From assembly GCA_016935435.1 (NCBI GenBank), contig JAFGQZ010000001.1, positions 1-64,000 of the forward strand: a stretch of 64,000 bases of DNA, in the 5' to 3' direction. The DNA comes from Bacteroidales bacterium (lineage in GTDB: Bacteria > Bacteroidota > Bacteroidia > Bacteroidales > UBA10428). This document shows positions 36,120-46,200 of the stretch, one piece after another. Positions within the stretch are counted from its first letter, which is position 1; every line of letters starts with the position of its first letter. Position numbers and translations under genes: made by a program. The notes beneath the pieces were generated by a model. It saw only the letters and a program-made list of their open reading frames with translations, had not been told where the DNA came from and searched no databases.

Positions 36120-37340
36120 TTAATTAAAAACCACCCCGCTTTTTTCAATACCCATTTCGAGGCCGCGCAATTCAGCCATGCCCCGCAGCAGGCCGATTGC
36201 TGAATAACCCGGGTTTGTTTTTTTCTTCAGGTCGTCGAGTATGGTATGGCCGTGGTCGGCACGCATAGGAATTTGTTCGTCGCGCCGGTTGGCAGAATGG
36301 CGCCTTCTTTGTTCCTTCAGTACGGCAACAATTACCTTGTACATATCGACATCGCCCCTCAGATGGCTGGCTTCGTGAAAACTTCCATACGGGTCGCGCT
36401 GGGTGCTGCGCAAATGGAGGAAATTTATCCGGTTTCCGAGGCGTTCAATCATACCGGGCAGATCGTTATCGGGCCTTACCCCTAACGAACCGGTGCAAAA
36501 GCAAAGTCCGTTGTAAACCGAATCGTAAACATTCACGATATATTGTAAATCCGATTCAGTGCTTACCACACGCGGAAGCCCAAACAAAGACACAGGCGGA
36601 TCGTCGGGGTGAATTGCCAGCCGTACCCCCGATTCAATGGCAACGGGCACGATGCGTTCGAGAAAATATTTAAGGTTCTCGCGGTATTGCGCAGTGCCGA
36701 TGCAAGAGTATTCGTTGAGCCTGTGGCGAAACTCCTCAATATCGTACCCTTCCTGTCCGCCGGGCAAGCCTGCAATAATGTTTTTCTGCAACACATAGCG
36801 TTGCTCTTCCGACATCGATTCGAACCTGGTTTTTGCAGCCGTTACCAATTCATCGGAGTAGTCGCCTTCGGCACCCTTGCGACGGAGCATAAACAGGTCG
36901 AAGGCAGCAAATTCGCGGAAGTCGAAAGCCAGCGCCCTCGCCCCGTCTTCCAGTTCAAGCGAAAGGTTTGTGCGTGTCCAGTCAACCACAGGCATCCAGT
37001 TATAGGTTATAACCGGTATGCCTACCTTCCCGACATTACGTATCGATTCGATATATTTTTCGATCCACAGATCGCGCAAAGGTTTGCCCTGCTTGATATC
37101 TTCATGCACCGGAATGCTTTCAATAACAGACCATGTGAGCCCCCTGGGCACCGATGGCTGAAGGCTGTCATCCCATTCAATGTGGCGTTTACGCTCTATT
37201 AAAGCCTTTTCGGACCACACCTCTCCTATTGGCACCTCGTGCAAAGCCGTAACAATGCCTGTTGCACCAGCCTGACGTATATCGGCCAGCGAAACCGGAT
37301 CGTGCGGCCCGTACCAGCGCCATGTTTGTTCCATTGCCAT
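36120..37340 (-). CDS. uxuA: D-mannonate dehydratase
   Basis: A 406-aa UxuA-type dehydratase making KDG from D-mannonate. MAMEQTWRWYGPHDPVSLAD is the canonical start (37340; the upstream reading is not conserved). GATGIVTALHEVPIGEVW, LAIHPDDPPVSLFGLPRVVST, CFCTGSLGVRPDNDL, NFLHLRSTQRDPYGSFHEAS and MRADHGHTILDD hold the metal and catalytic residues. It lies 32 bases after the SDR gene, so it is part of the same transcript. Confidence 0.96.
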   Translation of the reverse strand: MAMEQTWRWYGPHDPVSLADIRQAGATGIVTALHEVPIGEVWSEKALIERKRHIEWDDSLQPSVPRGLTWSVIESIPVHEDIKQGKPLRDLWIEKYIESIRNVGKVGIPVITYNWMPVVDWTRTNLSLELEDGARALAFDFREFAAFDLFMLRRKGAEGDYSDELVTAAKTRFESMSEEQRYVLQKNIIAGLPGGQEGYDIEEFRHRLNEYSCIGTAQYRENLKYFLERIVPVAIESGVRLAIHPDDPPVSLFGLPRVVSTESDLQYIVNVYDSVYNGLCFCTGSLGVRPDNDLPGMIERLGNRINFLHLRSTQRDPYGSFHEASHLRGDVDMYKVIVAVLKEQRRRHSANRRDEQIPMRADHGHTILDDLKKKTNPGYSAIGLLRGMAELRGLEMGIEKSGVVFN

Positions 37341-37372
37341 ATCAGTCTCCTTCAATCTGTTTTCAATTATTA

Positions 37373-38224
37373 CTATACTCCGCCAAAAGCGCTGTACCCA
37401 CCATCGACAGGAATACAAACGCCGGTAATAAACCGCGACATATCGGACAATAGAAATGCTACAGCCCCCTGTAATTCATCCACTTCGCCATAGCGCCCCA
37501 TAGGTGTGTTGTTTAAAACCTTTTGCCCGCGTGGTGTGGGCTTGCTGGTTTTTTCATCGACCATTAGAAAATAATTCTGCTTCGTTAAAAAGAAACCCGG
37601 GGCAACCGCATTAACCCTGATGCCTGTTTTGGCAAGGTGAACTGCAAGCCATTGGGTGAAATTATTAATGGAAGCTTTGGCGGCAGAATAGGCCGGTATT
37701 TTTGTAAGCGGTTTAAACGAATTCATCGACGAAATATTAATTACCGAACCGCTTCCGCTTTCAAGCATATCGCGGGTAAAAACCATTGTAGGCAGGAGTG
37801 TCCCTTTAAAATTCAGGTCGAAAACCCACTGGAAGGCTTCAATATCGAGGCCATAGAAAGTTTTTTCGAGCTCTACGAGGTTTTCTTTTCCCATTTGCTC
37901 AAGTTGGGTAGTTGCTTTAGGCGAATTTCCGCCGGCACCATTAATTAACAAATCGATTTTGCCCAGTTCGCTGTTTATCAATCGTTTTGCCTCTTCAAGC
38001 GATGATCGGTCGAGTACATTGGCTTTGTATCCGCGTGTTGTTGTGCCAGAGTCGGCTTCGATGGCCGCAGCAGTATTGCGGGCATTTTCTTCATTTAAAT
38101 CGATTATGGCCGTTTTTATGCCCATTGACGCCAACCCTTTGGCCAATGCGGTACCGATTACACCTGCCCCGCCGGTAAGCACACAAACCTTGCCGGCCAA
38201 ATCGTCGAAACTCATTCTATTCAT
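37373..38224 (-). CDS. uxuB: SDR-family mannonate/fructuronate oxidoreductase
   Basis: A 283-aa short-chain dehydrogenase likely reducing D-fructuronate to D-mannonate. LTGGAGVIGTALAKGLASMG is the cofactor loop, NGAGGNSPKATT the family marker, SSMNSF and YSAAKASINNF the catalytic Ser, Tyr and Lys, with FFLTKQNYFLMVDEKT in the substrate loop. SDR-type UxuB is known as an alternative to the long-chain enzyme. Its ATG (38224) overlaps the LacI stop by eight bases, so translation is coupled; ATG 38215 is the alternative start. Confidence 0.87.
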   Translation of the reverse strand: MNRMSFDDLAGKVCVLTGGAGVIGTALAKGLASMGIKTAIIDLNEENARNTAAAIEADSGTTTRGYKANVLDRSSLEEAKRLINSELGKIDLLINGAGGNSPKATTQLEQMGKENLVELEKTFYGLDIEAFQWVFDLNFKGTLLPTMVFTRDMLESGSGSVINISSMNSFKPLTKIPAYSAAKASINNFTQWLAVHLAKTGIRVNAVAPGFFLTKQNYFLMVDEKTSKPTPRGQKVLNNTPMGRYGEVDELQGAVAFLLSDMSRFITGVCIPVDGGYSAFGGV

Positions 38225-39302
38225 GCTTTGAATTAATATTTTTTATATGGTACTGGTAGTTATCTTTCATAACTATATCGATAGGACTGTAATTCATGCG
38301 TTCAATTTGTTTATCCTGTAGCAAATAATTAAATAGCGACATAACACAGTTATAGCCTTGCTCTTCGGGTTTCTGGCAAATTAAAAAATCAATAATTCCC
38401 TCTTCCATGTACTTTACGCTTTCTTCAACAAGATCGTAACCAATTAACAAAGTACCTGACAGGTTATAATGTTTAAGCAATGGCACAACTGTATGCACCC
38501 TGGAGTTAGTAACAAAAACACCAGCCAGGTTTCCTGCGTCATAAAACAATTTTGAAAGGGTGTGATCGGGCTCATCGTCATCGACCAAATCGATTTCAAC
38601 CGGCTCAGGCTTAATACTCAAATGCGGATTGTCGGTGAAAAACGACATAAAACCCTGCTCGCGTTTTATGATATGCGAAAAAGAAGCCCTGTTTTTTGCA
38701 AGTTTTAGCACCAACACCCTTGAATTCTTTGGAAGCCCATAGCTCATAAGCCTTGCAGCCATATAGCCGCTCAGAAAAGCATTTTGGCCAAAATACCCCA
38801 ACACTTCACTTGTTGAAATATTCGAGTCGATAAATACAACAGGTATTTTTCTGATATTACAAAGCAGCAGCATGCGCTGTGAGGTATCTACAAAATGGGG
38901 CGAAAAAACAATTCCATCGGGAACCGATAATATTATTTCGTTAAGTTTTTGCTCAAACTCCACTTCATTATCAATAGCATAGGTAAACACTTCTACCCGG
39001 GTGCTGTAATCTTTTATTTCGCCCTTTGCCTTATTAATCCCTGCCAGTGGCTTTTCCCAGTATGGGTTCGAAATATCCGACGAAGGAATGAGCACGCATA
39101 TCCTGAAAGTTTTTTTCAATGCCAGCGACTTGGCCAACAGGTTTGGCGTATAACCAAGCTCTTTTATTATTTTAAGCACCTTTTCGCGCGTTTCGGCTTT
39201 TACTTCGCCACGGTTGTGCAATACCCTATCGACTGTACCGGCAGATATGCCAGCCAATCGGGCAATGTCTTTAATCCTTATTTTATCGTCGGCGGCAATC
39301 AT
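38217..39302 (-). CDS. LacI-family transcriptional regulator of the uronate locus
   Basis: A 361-aa repressor. The start is ATG 39302, since the longer reading to 39377 would run through the promoter. IRIKDIARLAGISAGTVDRVLHNRGEV is the LacI helix-turn-helix, the hinge VLKIIKELGYTPNLLAKSLA follows, and the periplasmic-binding-protein-like effector domain fills 70-350 (ICVLIPSSDISNPYWEKPLAGI). It overlaps the SDR gene by eight bases, so regulator and enzymes share one transcript. Two matching palindromes flank its promoter, giving a case for autoregulation. The ligand is unknown, a uronate intermediate being likely. Confidence 0.93.
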   Translation of the reverse strand: MIAADDKIRIKDIARLAGISAGTVDRVLHNRGEVKAETREKVLKIIKELGYTPNLLAKSLALKKTFRICVLIPSSDISNPYWEKPLAGINKAKGEIKDYSTRVEVFTYAIDNEVEFEQKLNEIILSVPDGIVFSPHFVDTSQRMLLLCNIRKIPVVFIDSNISTSEVLGYFGQNAFLSGYMAARLMSYGLPKNSRVLVLKLAKNRASFSHIIKREQGFMSFFTDNPHLSIKPEPVEIDLVDDDEPDHTLSKLFYDAGNLAGVFVTNSRVHTVVPLLKHYNLSGTLLIGYDLVEESVKYMEEGIIDFLICQKPEEQGYNCVMSLFNYLLQDKQIERMNYSPIDIVMKDNYQYHIKNINSKHE

Positions 39303-39317
39303 ATTGGTTTTAAAATT

Positions 39318-39333
39318 CCGTGTTCGTACACGG
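39318..39333 (-). promoter_or_regulatory. Operator-like palindrome 2 (at the transcription start)
   Basis: CCGTGTTCGTACACGG, a 16-base dyad with one mismatched pair and a central CG. It shares the core CGTGTnCGnACACG with the palindrome at 39362-39381. It lies just downstream of the -7 box, covering the expected transcription start, so a bound repressor would block initiation. Confidence 0.65.
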
Positions 39334-39364
39334 CAAATATATACATATTTTTTAATAATGCAAA
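39334..39364 (-). promoter_or_regulatory. Promoter of the LacI regulator and uronate operon
   Basis: On the minus strand TTTG (39364-39361), 19 bases, then TATATTTG (39341-39334), a full match to the Bacteroidota consensus TTTG-N19-TAnnTTTG. It lies 32 bases before the regulator ATG and is bracketed by two operator-like palindromes. Confidence 0.75.
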
Positions 39365-39381
39365 CGTGTGCGCACACGTTT
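39362..39381 (-). promoter_or_regulatory. Operator-like palindrome 1 (over the -33 box)
   Basis: A perfect 20-base palindrome with half-site AAACGTGTGC and a central CG, as LacI-family operators usually have. It overlaps the -33 TTTG. Its centre is 46 bases from the second site, near 4.4 helical turns. Confidence 0.75.
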
Positions 39382-39628
39382 TTTTAAATTAAGTTGTTAT
39401 ATTATAAATTTATTTTGCCTGCCCCTTTAGGTAAAGTATAGCCAGTTCAGTTAATAAATAGAATTAAACCTGTTTATTTGAATTTATTTTTTGCAAGAAA
39501 GGCAGTGTAACTTAATCGTAAACAGGGTGAACAGATGAGATTTATGTGGCCTCTTCGGGCTCAAGAAAATCAAACAATATGGTTAAAAATATTAGCAACA
39601 GCGGGCAAGCTCTTCAACAATAACGGTT
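39382..39628. other. Intergenic region upstream of the uronate promoter
   Basis: 247 bases between the LacI promoter and the 3' end of the hybrid kinase gene. Apart from the dispersed repeat (separate entry) I see no ORF, RNA gene or clear terminator. Confidence 0.5.
39494..39526 (+). repeat. Dispersed repeat copy 2
   Basis: A 33-base partner of the sequence at 218-250: AAGAAAG, AGTGTAACTTAA, CG and AAACAGG are shared in the same order and spacing. Both copies lie in non-coding DNA. Confidence 0.5.
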
Positions 39629-42589
39629 TTAGATATTCCCGGCGGCAAGATGTTTGCGGATTTTAATCAGAAGTTCGGTTGCGTTTATAGGTTTAGCTAC
39701 AAAATCGACACAACCTGCATCGTAAGCCTTCTGTTTGTCTTCGTCAAGGGCAAAAGCTGTTTGTGCAATTACAGGTATTTCAGGCCTGATTTTTTTTATG
39801 CGGCGTGTTGTTTCGTAACCATCGAGGCCAGGCAGTTTAACATCCATGAGAACCAGGTTAATCTGCGGGTTTTCGCTAAAAATGTCAATAGCCTCCAGCC
39901 CCGATGGGGCATGTAAAAGTTCAGCGCAGTACTCACTAAGTAATTCTTCGAAATATTTAAAAGAGAAATAATCGTCTTCAACAACCAATAAATGAAGTGG
40001 GACCACTGTTTTTGCATCGTCAGCTTCAGTTATGCTGCTGTCGGGACTATGCAATTGATTGTCGGTTTTAAATGGCAACGACAAATAGAAGCAGGCCCCC
40101 TGCCCTTTCTCCGACTCAACCCATATTTCGCCTCCCAGAAGGTGAGTGTATGCTTTAGATATGGCAAGGCCAAGACCCGAGCCTTCAAATTTTCGCGACA
40201 GGTTGGTGTCTTCCTGCACAAAACGCTCAAAAATAAGTTTATGGTTTTCTTTGGCAATGCCAACCCCGGTATCTTTTACATAAAAAACTATATTGCCCTG
40301 TTTGTATAAACAACCAACTTCAATTTCACCGGCAGATGTAAATTTTATTGCATTCTTTATAAAGTTTGTAAGGATACTATAAATTTTTTCTTTATCGGTA
40401 AAGGTTTCGTTCTGGTCGGCAACCAATTGGTTTACCACTCTATATTTCAAACCTTTGGCTTCTGTTTCGGTGCGGAAAAGCAAATCGAGTTCGTGTAAAA
40501 GCTCGTGGACATTTATTCTCGTTTCAAACACACTTACCTGCCCCGATTCTATTCGTGAAATATCGATTAAGTCGTTAATGGTTGCCAGAAGGCGTTTGCT
40601 GCTGCGTTCGACAATATCGATATAAGTATTTTTTGCTGCCGGTGAGATATTATCGTTCCTGAGCAGCGAGGTAAAGCCCAAAATACCGTTCATGGGTGTG
40701 CGTATCTCGTGGCTCATATTGGCCAAAAATGCCGATTTCATCCTGTCGCTTTGTTCGGCCTTTTCTTTTGCTTCTTTGAGCTCGGCATTTATAAGCTGAA
40801 TATGCACCAGGCTTTCGTTAAGCTCTTCGTTTAAGGCAAGGTATTTCTCATTGGTCTGTTTTAGTTCCCCTTCCAGTAACTTCTGACGGGTAAAATCAAT
40901 TGCATAGCCAATAATTCCCGAAACCTTTTTCGATGCCCCGTAAAACACAGAAAGGGAAACATTTGCATGGAATGTCCCCCCGTCTTTTTTTATCATGGGC
41001 ACTTCGAGGTAATACTCGCCTTCAGTTGACATTCGCTTTGCGATATGTTCGTTAAACATTTGTTTGTGTTCATCCGGAACCAGAAAGGAAACATGCTTGC
41101 CAATCACCTCTTCTTCATTAAAACCGTGTAGTTTCTGTGCCCCCTTGTTCCAATCGGTTATAAGGCCCTGTGTATCGGCAGCAAAAATTGAGTCGTGCAC
41201 CTGATCGACAATCTGGGCCTGGCGCCCGATAATATTCTCAGCGTCTTTTAATGAGGTTATATCCTGTATGGTGCCAAAAATTTCAACTACTACATTTTTT
41301 TCATCGTGTTTTGCCTTGCATAACCCCTGAACCCATTTTTCTTTTCCTTCTTTATGGTCGGTTATCTTGAACACCATATTGTGCTGTTCGCGGCCACCAT
41401 TAACCAAGCTTTGAAACACACCCTCCACTTCCTGCTTAAAGTCGGGATGAACTATGGAAAGCCAACCGTCAAAATCTTTTTTATAATGGCTGTCTATGCC
41501 GAAAATATTGTCGAGTTCCTTTGAGCAGCTCCAGAAACCATGTACAATATTTAGAGTAAAGTGCCCAAGTTTTGCTATGCGCTGGGCTTCGCGCAACATC
41601 AACTCACTGTCGGTCAATTGCTTTTGTTGTTGCCTGTCGGCCGATTGATCGCGCAGGATAATTACCATGCCTTTTTGCTTGCTGCTTTCATCGACTATTG
41701 GTGACGCACTGTATGTTACCGGATATTTTTCGTCCTGGCGCGAAACAGCTAAAACACCATTCGACAATCCAATAATACGCCCCTGCTCCAGAACATTGGC
41801 AACCGGGTTTGGCAAAAGCTTACCCGATACTTCGTCCTCCAGCCTGACAACTTTTTCACAACTGGTTCCTATTGCTTCATTTTCGGTATAACCAGTTAAT
41901 TTTTCAGCGCTTAGGTTAAGTTTTTGCACAATGCCATTGGCATCGGTAATAATAACTGCATCGCCAATGCTATAAAAAGTGGCACGGAACAACGATTCGG
42001 CCTGGGCAATTTTCGCGGCTGCAACAATTTTTACTTCTTCGCCATGTATAAAATAAGCAATTAGCATAAATACAGGGGGGAACAATACCAAAACCGGCTG
42101 CCAGATATTGCCTAAAATATGCCATGCCCCGGGCCATGGAAGTGTTAATTGTGCCCCCAACATTACCAGATGCGACACAAAGCCAATGAAATAAAACCCC
42201 AAAAGGTTGAATTTATGTACTTTTCTTAGGTATATCTGCCTAAAGGACAAACCGGTAAGCGCACACAAAACTATTGTGGAAACCCCGGCATAAACACCTA
42301 TTCCGCCAACATACAACCTAAAAAACGATGCTACGGCAACAGCAATTACCGAAGGTATTATGCCCCCAAACAAACCTGCCAGGGTGAGTATAACAGAACG
42401 CCCGTCGTAAATAATGCCCGGCTCCATTTCAAAAGGCATATTCATGGCAGCAACAGCAACCCCGCCAAACAACAAACCGCTAAATACAACAAAGAGTTTC
42501 GGTTTGCCTTTGCGCAAACGCGCCACTAAACCATAAAGCATGGTTAGAGTAACTAAAAGTGTGGCATTCTGGAAAAAATCGACAAACAT
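39629..42589 (-). CDS. Hybrid sensor histidine kinase with 5TMR-LYT membrane domain
   Basis: A 986-aa membrane kinase. Residues 1-190 form a LytS/YhcK-like five-helix receptor (FEMEPGIIYDGRSVILTLAG, FFRLYVGGIGVYAGV). Three PAS domains follow at about 200-590 (first ATFYSIGDAVIITDANGIVQ), then a coiled coil, HisKA with FLANMSHEIRTPMNGILGF (phospho-His627), HATPase_c and a C-terminal receiver (NLVLMDVKLPG, Asp916). It belongs to a three-gene block of minus-strand kinases. The fused receiver suggests a phosphorelay rather than direct transfer to DNA-binding output, so a separate HPt or response regulator is expected. Confidence 0.93.
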   Translation of the reverse strand: MFVDFFQNATLLVTLTMLYGLVARLRKGKPKLFVVFSGLLFGGVAVAAMNMPFEMEPGIIYDGRSVILTLAGLFGGIIPSVIAVAVASFFRLYVGGIGVYAGVSTIVLCALTGLSFRQIYLRKVHKFNLLGFYFIGFVSHLVMLGAQLTLPWPGAWHILGNIWQPVLVLFPPVFMLIAYFIHGEEVKIVAAAKIAQAESLFRATFYSIGDAVIITDANGIVQKLNLSAEKLTGYTENEAIGTSCEKVVRLEDEVSGKLLPNPVANVLEQGRIIGLSNGVLAVSRQDEKYPVTYSASPIVDESSKQKGMVIILRDQSADRQQQKQLTDSELMLREAQRIAKLGHFTLNIVHGFWSCSKELDNIFGIDSHYKKDFDGWLSIVHPDFKQEVEGVFQSLVNGGREQHNMVFKITDHKEGKEKWVQGLCKAKHDEKNVVVEIFGTIQDITSLKDAENIIGRQAQIVDQVHDSIFAADTQGLITDWNKGAQKLHGFNEEEVIGKHVSFLVPDEHKQMFNEHIAKRMSTEGEYYLEVPMIKKDGGTFHANVSLSVFYGASKKVSGIIGYAIDFTRQKLLEGELKQTNEKYLALNEELNESLVHIQLINAELKEAKEKAEQSDRMKSAFLANMSHEIRTPMNGILGFTSLLRNDNISPAAKNTYIDIVERSSKRLLATINDLIDISRIESGQVSVFETRINVHELLHELDLLFRTETEAKGLKYRVVNQLVADQNETFTDKEKIYSILTNFIKNAIKFTSAGEIEVGCLYKQGNIVFYVKDTGVGIAKENHKLIFERFVQEDTNLSRKFEGSGLGLAISKAYTHLLGGEIWVESEKGQGACFYLSLPFKTDNQLHSPDSSITEADDAKTVVPLHLLVVEDDYFSFKYFEELLSEYCAELLHAPSGLEAIDIFSENPQINLVLMDVKLPGLDGYETTRRIKKIRPEIPVIAQTAFALDEDKQKAYDAGCVDFVAKPINATELLIKIRKHLAAGNI

Positions 42590-42768
42590 ACTTTTTAAAT
42601 AAAGACTATTATCCTTTTGTTTTCAGGCAACACATAATTGGGTTCAACATTGCTGTTGTTGTTTTTTTTCATCTCTATTAAAGATAATAAACAAATGCAA
42701 AAGAAAAAATGTACCCGGAGATATTTAACATACACAAAGTAAATTTATTTACCCGATTCTGCCTTTTC

Positions 42769-43167
42769 CTATTCGTCGGGCAAGGCAATATCGCCGGGGA
42801 ACGAGTACCCTCCACTGTTAACTATCTGCATGGCCTTTTCGAGTTCGTCGAAAACGTTCGACTTGCTTACAAACCCCTTAAACCCCGATTCGATAAGCAG
42901 TTGCAGGTCAACATCGTCTTTAAACTGCGACACAGCCAGAAATTTTAGTTTTTTATTGTTCCAAAGCCCCAGTTTTGTGGCCTGCAAGCCGTTAATGCCG
43001 GGCATGTTTATGTCCATCAGCACAATATCGGCATCGATAATTTTCTGTTGTAAAAACTCGTCGCCGGTAGTAGCTTCGCCAACTATTTCATAACTATGGT
43101 GGCTTTCCAGGAAAAGCCGGAGGCTGGCCCTGAATTTTTCGTTGTCATCGACAAGATAAATTTTCAT
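42769..43167 (-). CDS. Stand-alone response regulator receiver (NarL-type)
   Basis: A 132-aa receiver lacking a DNA-binding domain. MKIYLVDDNEKFRASLRLFL has the acid pair, Asp52 (VLMDINMPG) is the phosphoacceptor, Ser replaces Thr in FLAVSQFKD, and the Lys is in FVSKSN. It sits 41 bases downstream of the 1577-aa HisKA_3 kinase, the partner type of NarL receivers, so the two are probably a pair. Without the LuxR helix-turn-helix its output must be protein-protein. Confidence 0.88.
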   Translation of the reverse strand: MKIYLVDDNEKFRASLRLFLESHHSYEIVGEATTGDEFLQQKIIDADIVLMDINMPGINGLQATKLGLWNNKKLKFLAVSQFKDDVDLQLLIESGFKGFVSKSNVFDELEKAMQIVNSGGYSFPGDIALPDE

Positions 43168-43208
43168 TTTTTGTTTTGTTTAATGTTCATATTTGCTGCT
43201 AAAAAAAA

Positions 43209-46200
43209 TTACAAGGGCAGGCTAATCTGGTATTCGATGCCCTTTTCAACGCCAGGCACAAACTGAACTGTGCCCCCCAACAAACCAATACGGCTTACAA
43301 TATTAAACAGCCCCATGCCCTTTTTGACCATTTTCATAGCTTCGAAATCGAAAGTCTTTCCGTTATTGGAGAAAACAAGCCACACTTTTGTTTCTTCGGT
43401 AAATAGCCGAATAGCCATAGTTGCAGCCCCGGCGTGCTTTACTGTGTTATTTACCAACTCGGTTGTAACCCGGTAAAGGGTAACATTAAATTCTTCGGGT
43501 AAACCAACCCCGATATTGTACTCAAAAACAATATCGATTTTTGCTACCGGCCTGAGCTTATCGAGATAACGCTGAATGGCAGCTTTTAGCCCAAAATCGG
43601 TAAGCACCTGGGGACTAAGGTTGTTCGATATAAGCGAAACGTGGTTTATGGCATCGTTTATGGTTGAGACAAACTGTTCGCTAATGGTTTTTTTTAACCT
43701 ACGGTTTGTTGTGTTAAAGTAGGTTTGGGCATAAAGCTTTACAGTTGAAAGCAAAGGGCCTATTCCATCGTGGAGTTCGCGCGAAATGCGCTTACGTTCC
43801 TGTTCTTCGGTTTGTATTATGGTGCCCAGAATTTTCTGCTCCATAAGTTTTTGTTCGGTTATGTCTTCGAGGGTAAGCAGGAAGGTTTCGGCAGCCCCGG
43901 TGGCCGAAATTGTCATAGAAAGAAGGAAAGTAAGTTTTCGGGGCATACCTCCCGCAACCGAATGTACTTCTATTTTTTGCTTATTAACTTCTTTTTTACC
44001 TTTTATACAATCGAGCACTGTGCTGCGCAGTGTGCAGCTATTACAAAGGTCGCTAAAACCGCACCCGCGTTCGTCGTTAAGGCTGTTTATGCACATGAGG
44101 GCGTTTCCGAACCTCAAGTTGCCCTCAATTTTTTCTGATCCTCCCGAAAACTCGCAGCTGGTGTTATTGGCTTTAATAATATCGCCATGGGCATCGAGCA
44201 AAAACATTAAGGCCGGCGAATTATCGAAAATAAGCTGCAACTGTTTTTCGCTTTCAATTAGTGCCAATTCGCCATTTTTACGCTCCGAAATATCTTCGTG
44301 TTGAATAATAACCGAATCGAGCTTGCCATCTTCGTTGAGAATCGGGTAGGCTTTGTTGAAGAACCACCTTTTTAACGGCTTCGACACTTTTATCCCGGTA
44401 GTTTCTGAGGCGTAGGCAATATCGAAGTTCACTTCCCAGTTTACGGTTTCTTTGTTTTCGAAAACCCTCTTCAACTTATTGATTACACCAGAACGGATTA
44501 TTTCTCCATCGTGCAGTATGTTGTATTTGTGCCCCTCAATATCTTTGGGCTGCACACCAAACAATTCCGAAAGTTTAGGGTTTATGCGCACACACCAACC
44601 TTCGGCATCGAGCAGTTGGGTGCTGGTGGCCGACTGCAGATACAATTGTTCAAAGAAATAGCTGCTTTTTCGCAGGGCTGCTTCGCTTTTCAATAGCTCT
44701 TCCTTAGCCTTCAGCTCTTCGGTAATATCTTTAAAAGTACAGTATGTCTGCCTGAATTCGCCATATTGTGTATAACCAATACACCCTTCGAAAGAAACAA
44801 ATATTTCGGTTTTGTCTTTTCTAACCATTTTAAACTGAACATCGTGAATGTAGCCTTGTTCTTTAAACTTTGGAAAATTTTTTTTAAAATGTTCAACAAA
44901 GCCAGGGTGCAGGAACGATCCAAACCATTCCCCAACAACTTCGTTACGGCTGTAACCTAAGATTTTAAACCACATGGGGTTTACATCAAGTATATTGCCA
45001 TGCTCGTTCAGCGACTGGTATGCCAGTGGGGCATTCTCGTACAAGGCCCTGTATTTTTCCTCGCTGATTTTTATTTTTTCGTTGGCATCGCAAAGTTCTT
45101 CGTTAGTGGCGCGGATTTCTTCTTCTGCCGATAGCAGCTCGTCGTTGTGGAGCTTTAGCTCTTCGATATATTTAACCCTTTCTGAAATATCGCGCATAAT
45201 GCCGAGGTTGCCAATCCATTGCCCATTGCTGTCGAACAGCTTGGCACCAAAGGTTTCGCCGGGAAAATTTTGTCCGTTTTTATGGCTGTAATATGTGAGG
45301 TAGAAATTATCGGAGGCCTTTGAATTGACATTGAACACACTTTCGCCGGAATTTTTATAATGCTCGTTGCCGGCATACAGCATTTGGGTGCTTTTGCCAA
45401 TTACCTCCTCAGGCTTATAACCAAAGGTTTTTAATATACCTTGGTTGGCATGTTGTATAACCCTGTTTTTATCGGCAATAACAACCCCATCGGAAATGGC
45501 ATTGAACATGGTTTCGAAAAGCAGCTTTTGCTCTTTTAGCTTTTCTTCAGCCAGTTTTCGCCTGGTAATATCGGTAATAATGCCATGCCAAAGGGTACTG
45601 CCATCGGGCATTAGCTGTGGCTTGGCGTTACAAAAGCGCCAGCGCAGCCCCTGCCCGGGGAGAATTACCCGAAACTCGCTTTCGTAGTTGGTTTGGTTTT
45701 TTGCTGAGTCGTTAATTGTACGCACAATGTAATCTAGGTCGTCGGGGTGCAGGCGGTTAAATACCGGTGAAGCATCATCGCGAACATCATCGGGTGTTAC
45801 TTCGTAAATATTCCACATTCCGGGGCTGGCATAAGGAAAAGCCGAACGTCCATCGGGGTAAAGCCGGTATTGGTAAACAACTCCCGGGACTTGTGCTGTG
45901 AGGTTTTTCAGTAACTCGTAGCTTTCTTCGAGCTTCATTTCGATTAGTTGCTTGTCGGTAATATCCTGGATAATGCCGGCCAAACGCCGGTTAGTGCCTT
46001 TTTCATCTATGTAATGCCTTCCGCAGGCCCAAACCCACCTGGTTTCGCCATCGGCACGCATTATACGGAAACGTATATCAATGTTCCCAGTGGATTCAAC
46101 TGCTTCGCGGAATTTTGTCTCCACCATCGGGCGGTCGATTTCCAGAACATGCTCCATGAATAATTCGTAGTTCCATTCAGGCAACAATTCGTTGTAGCCA

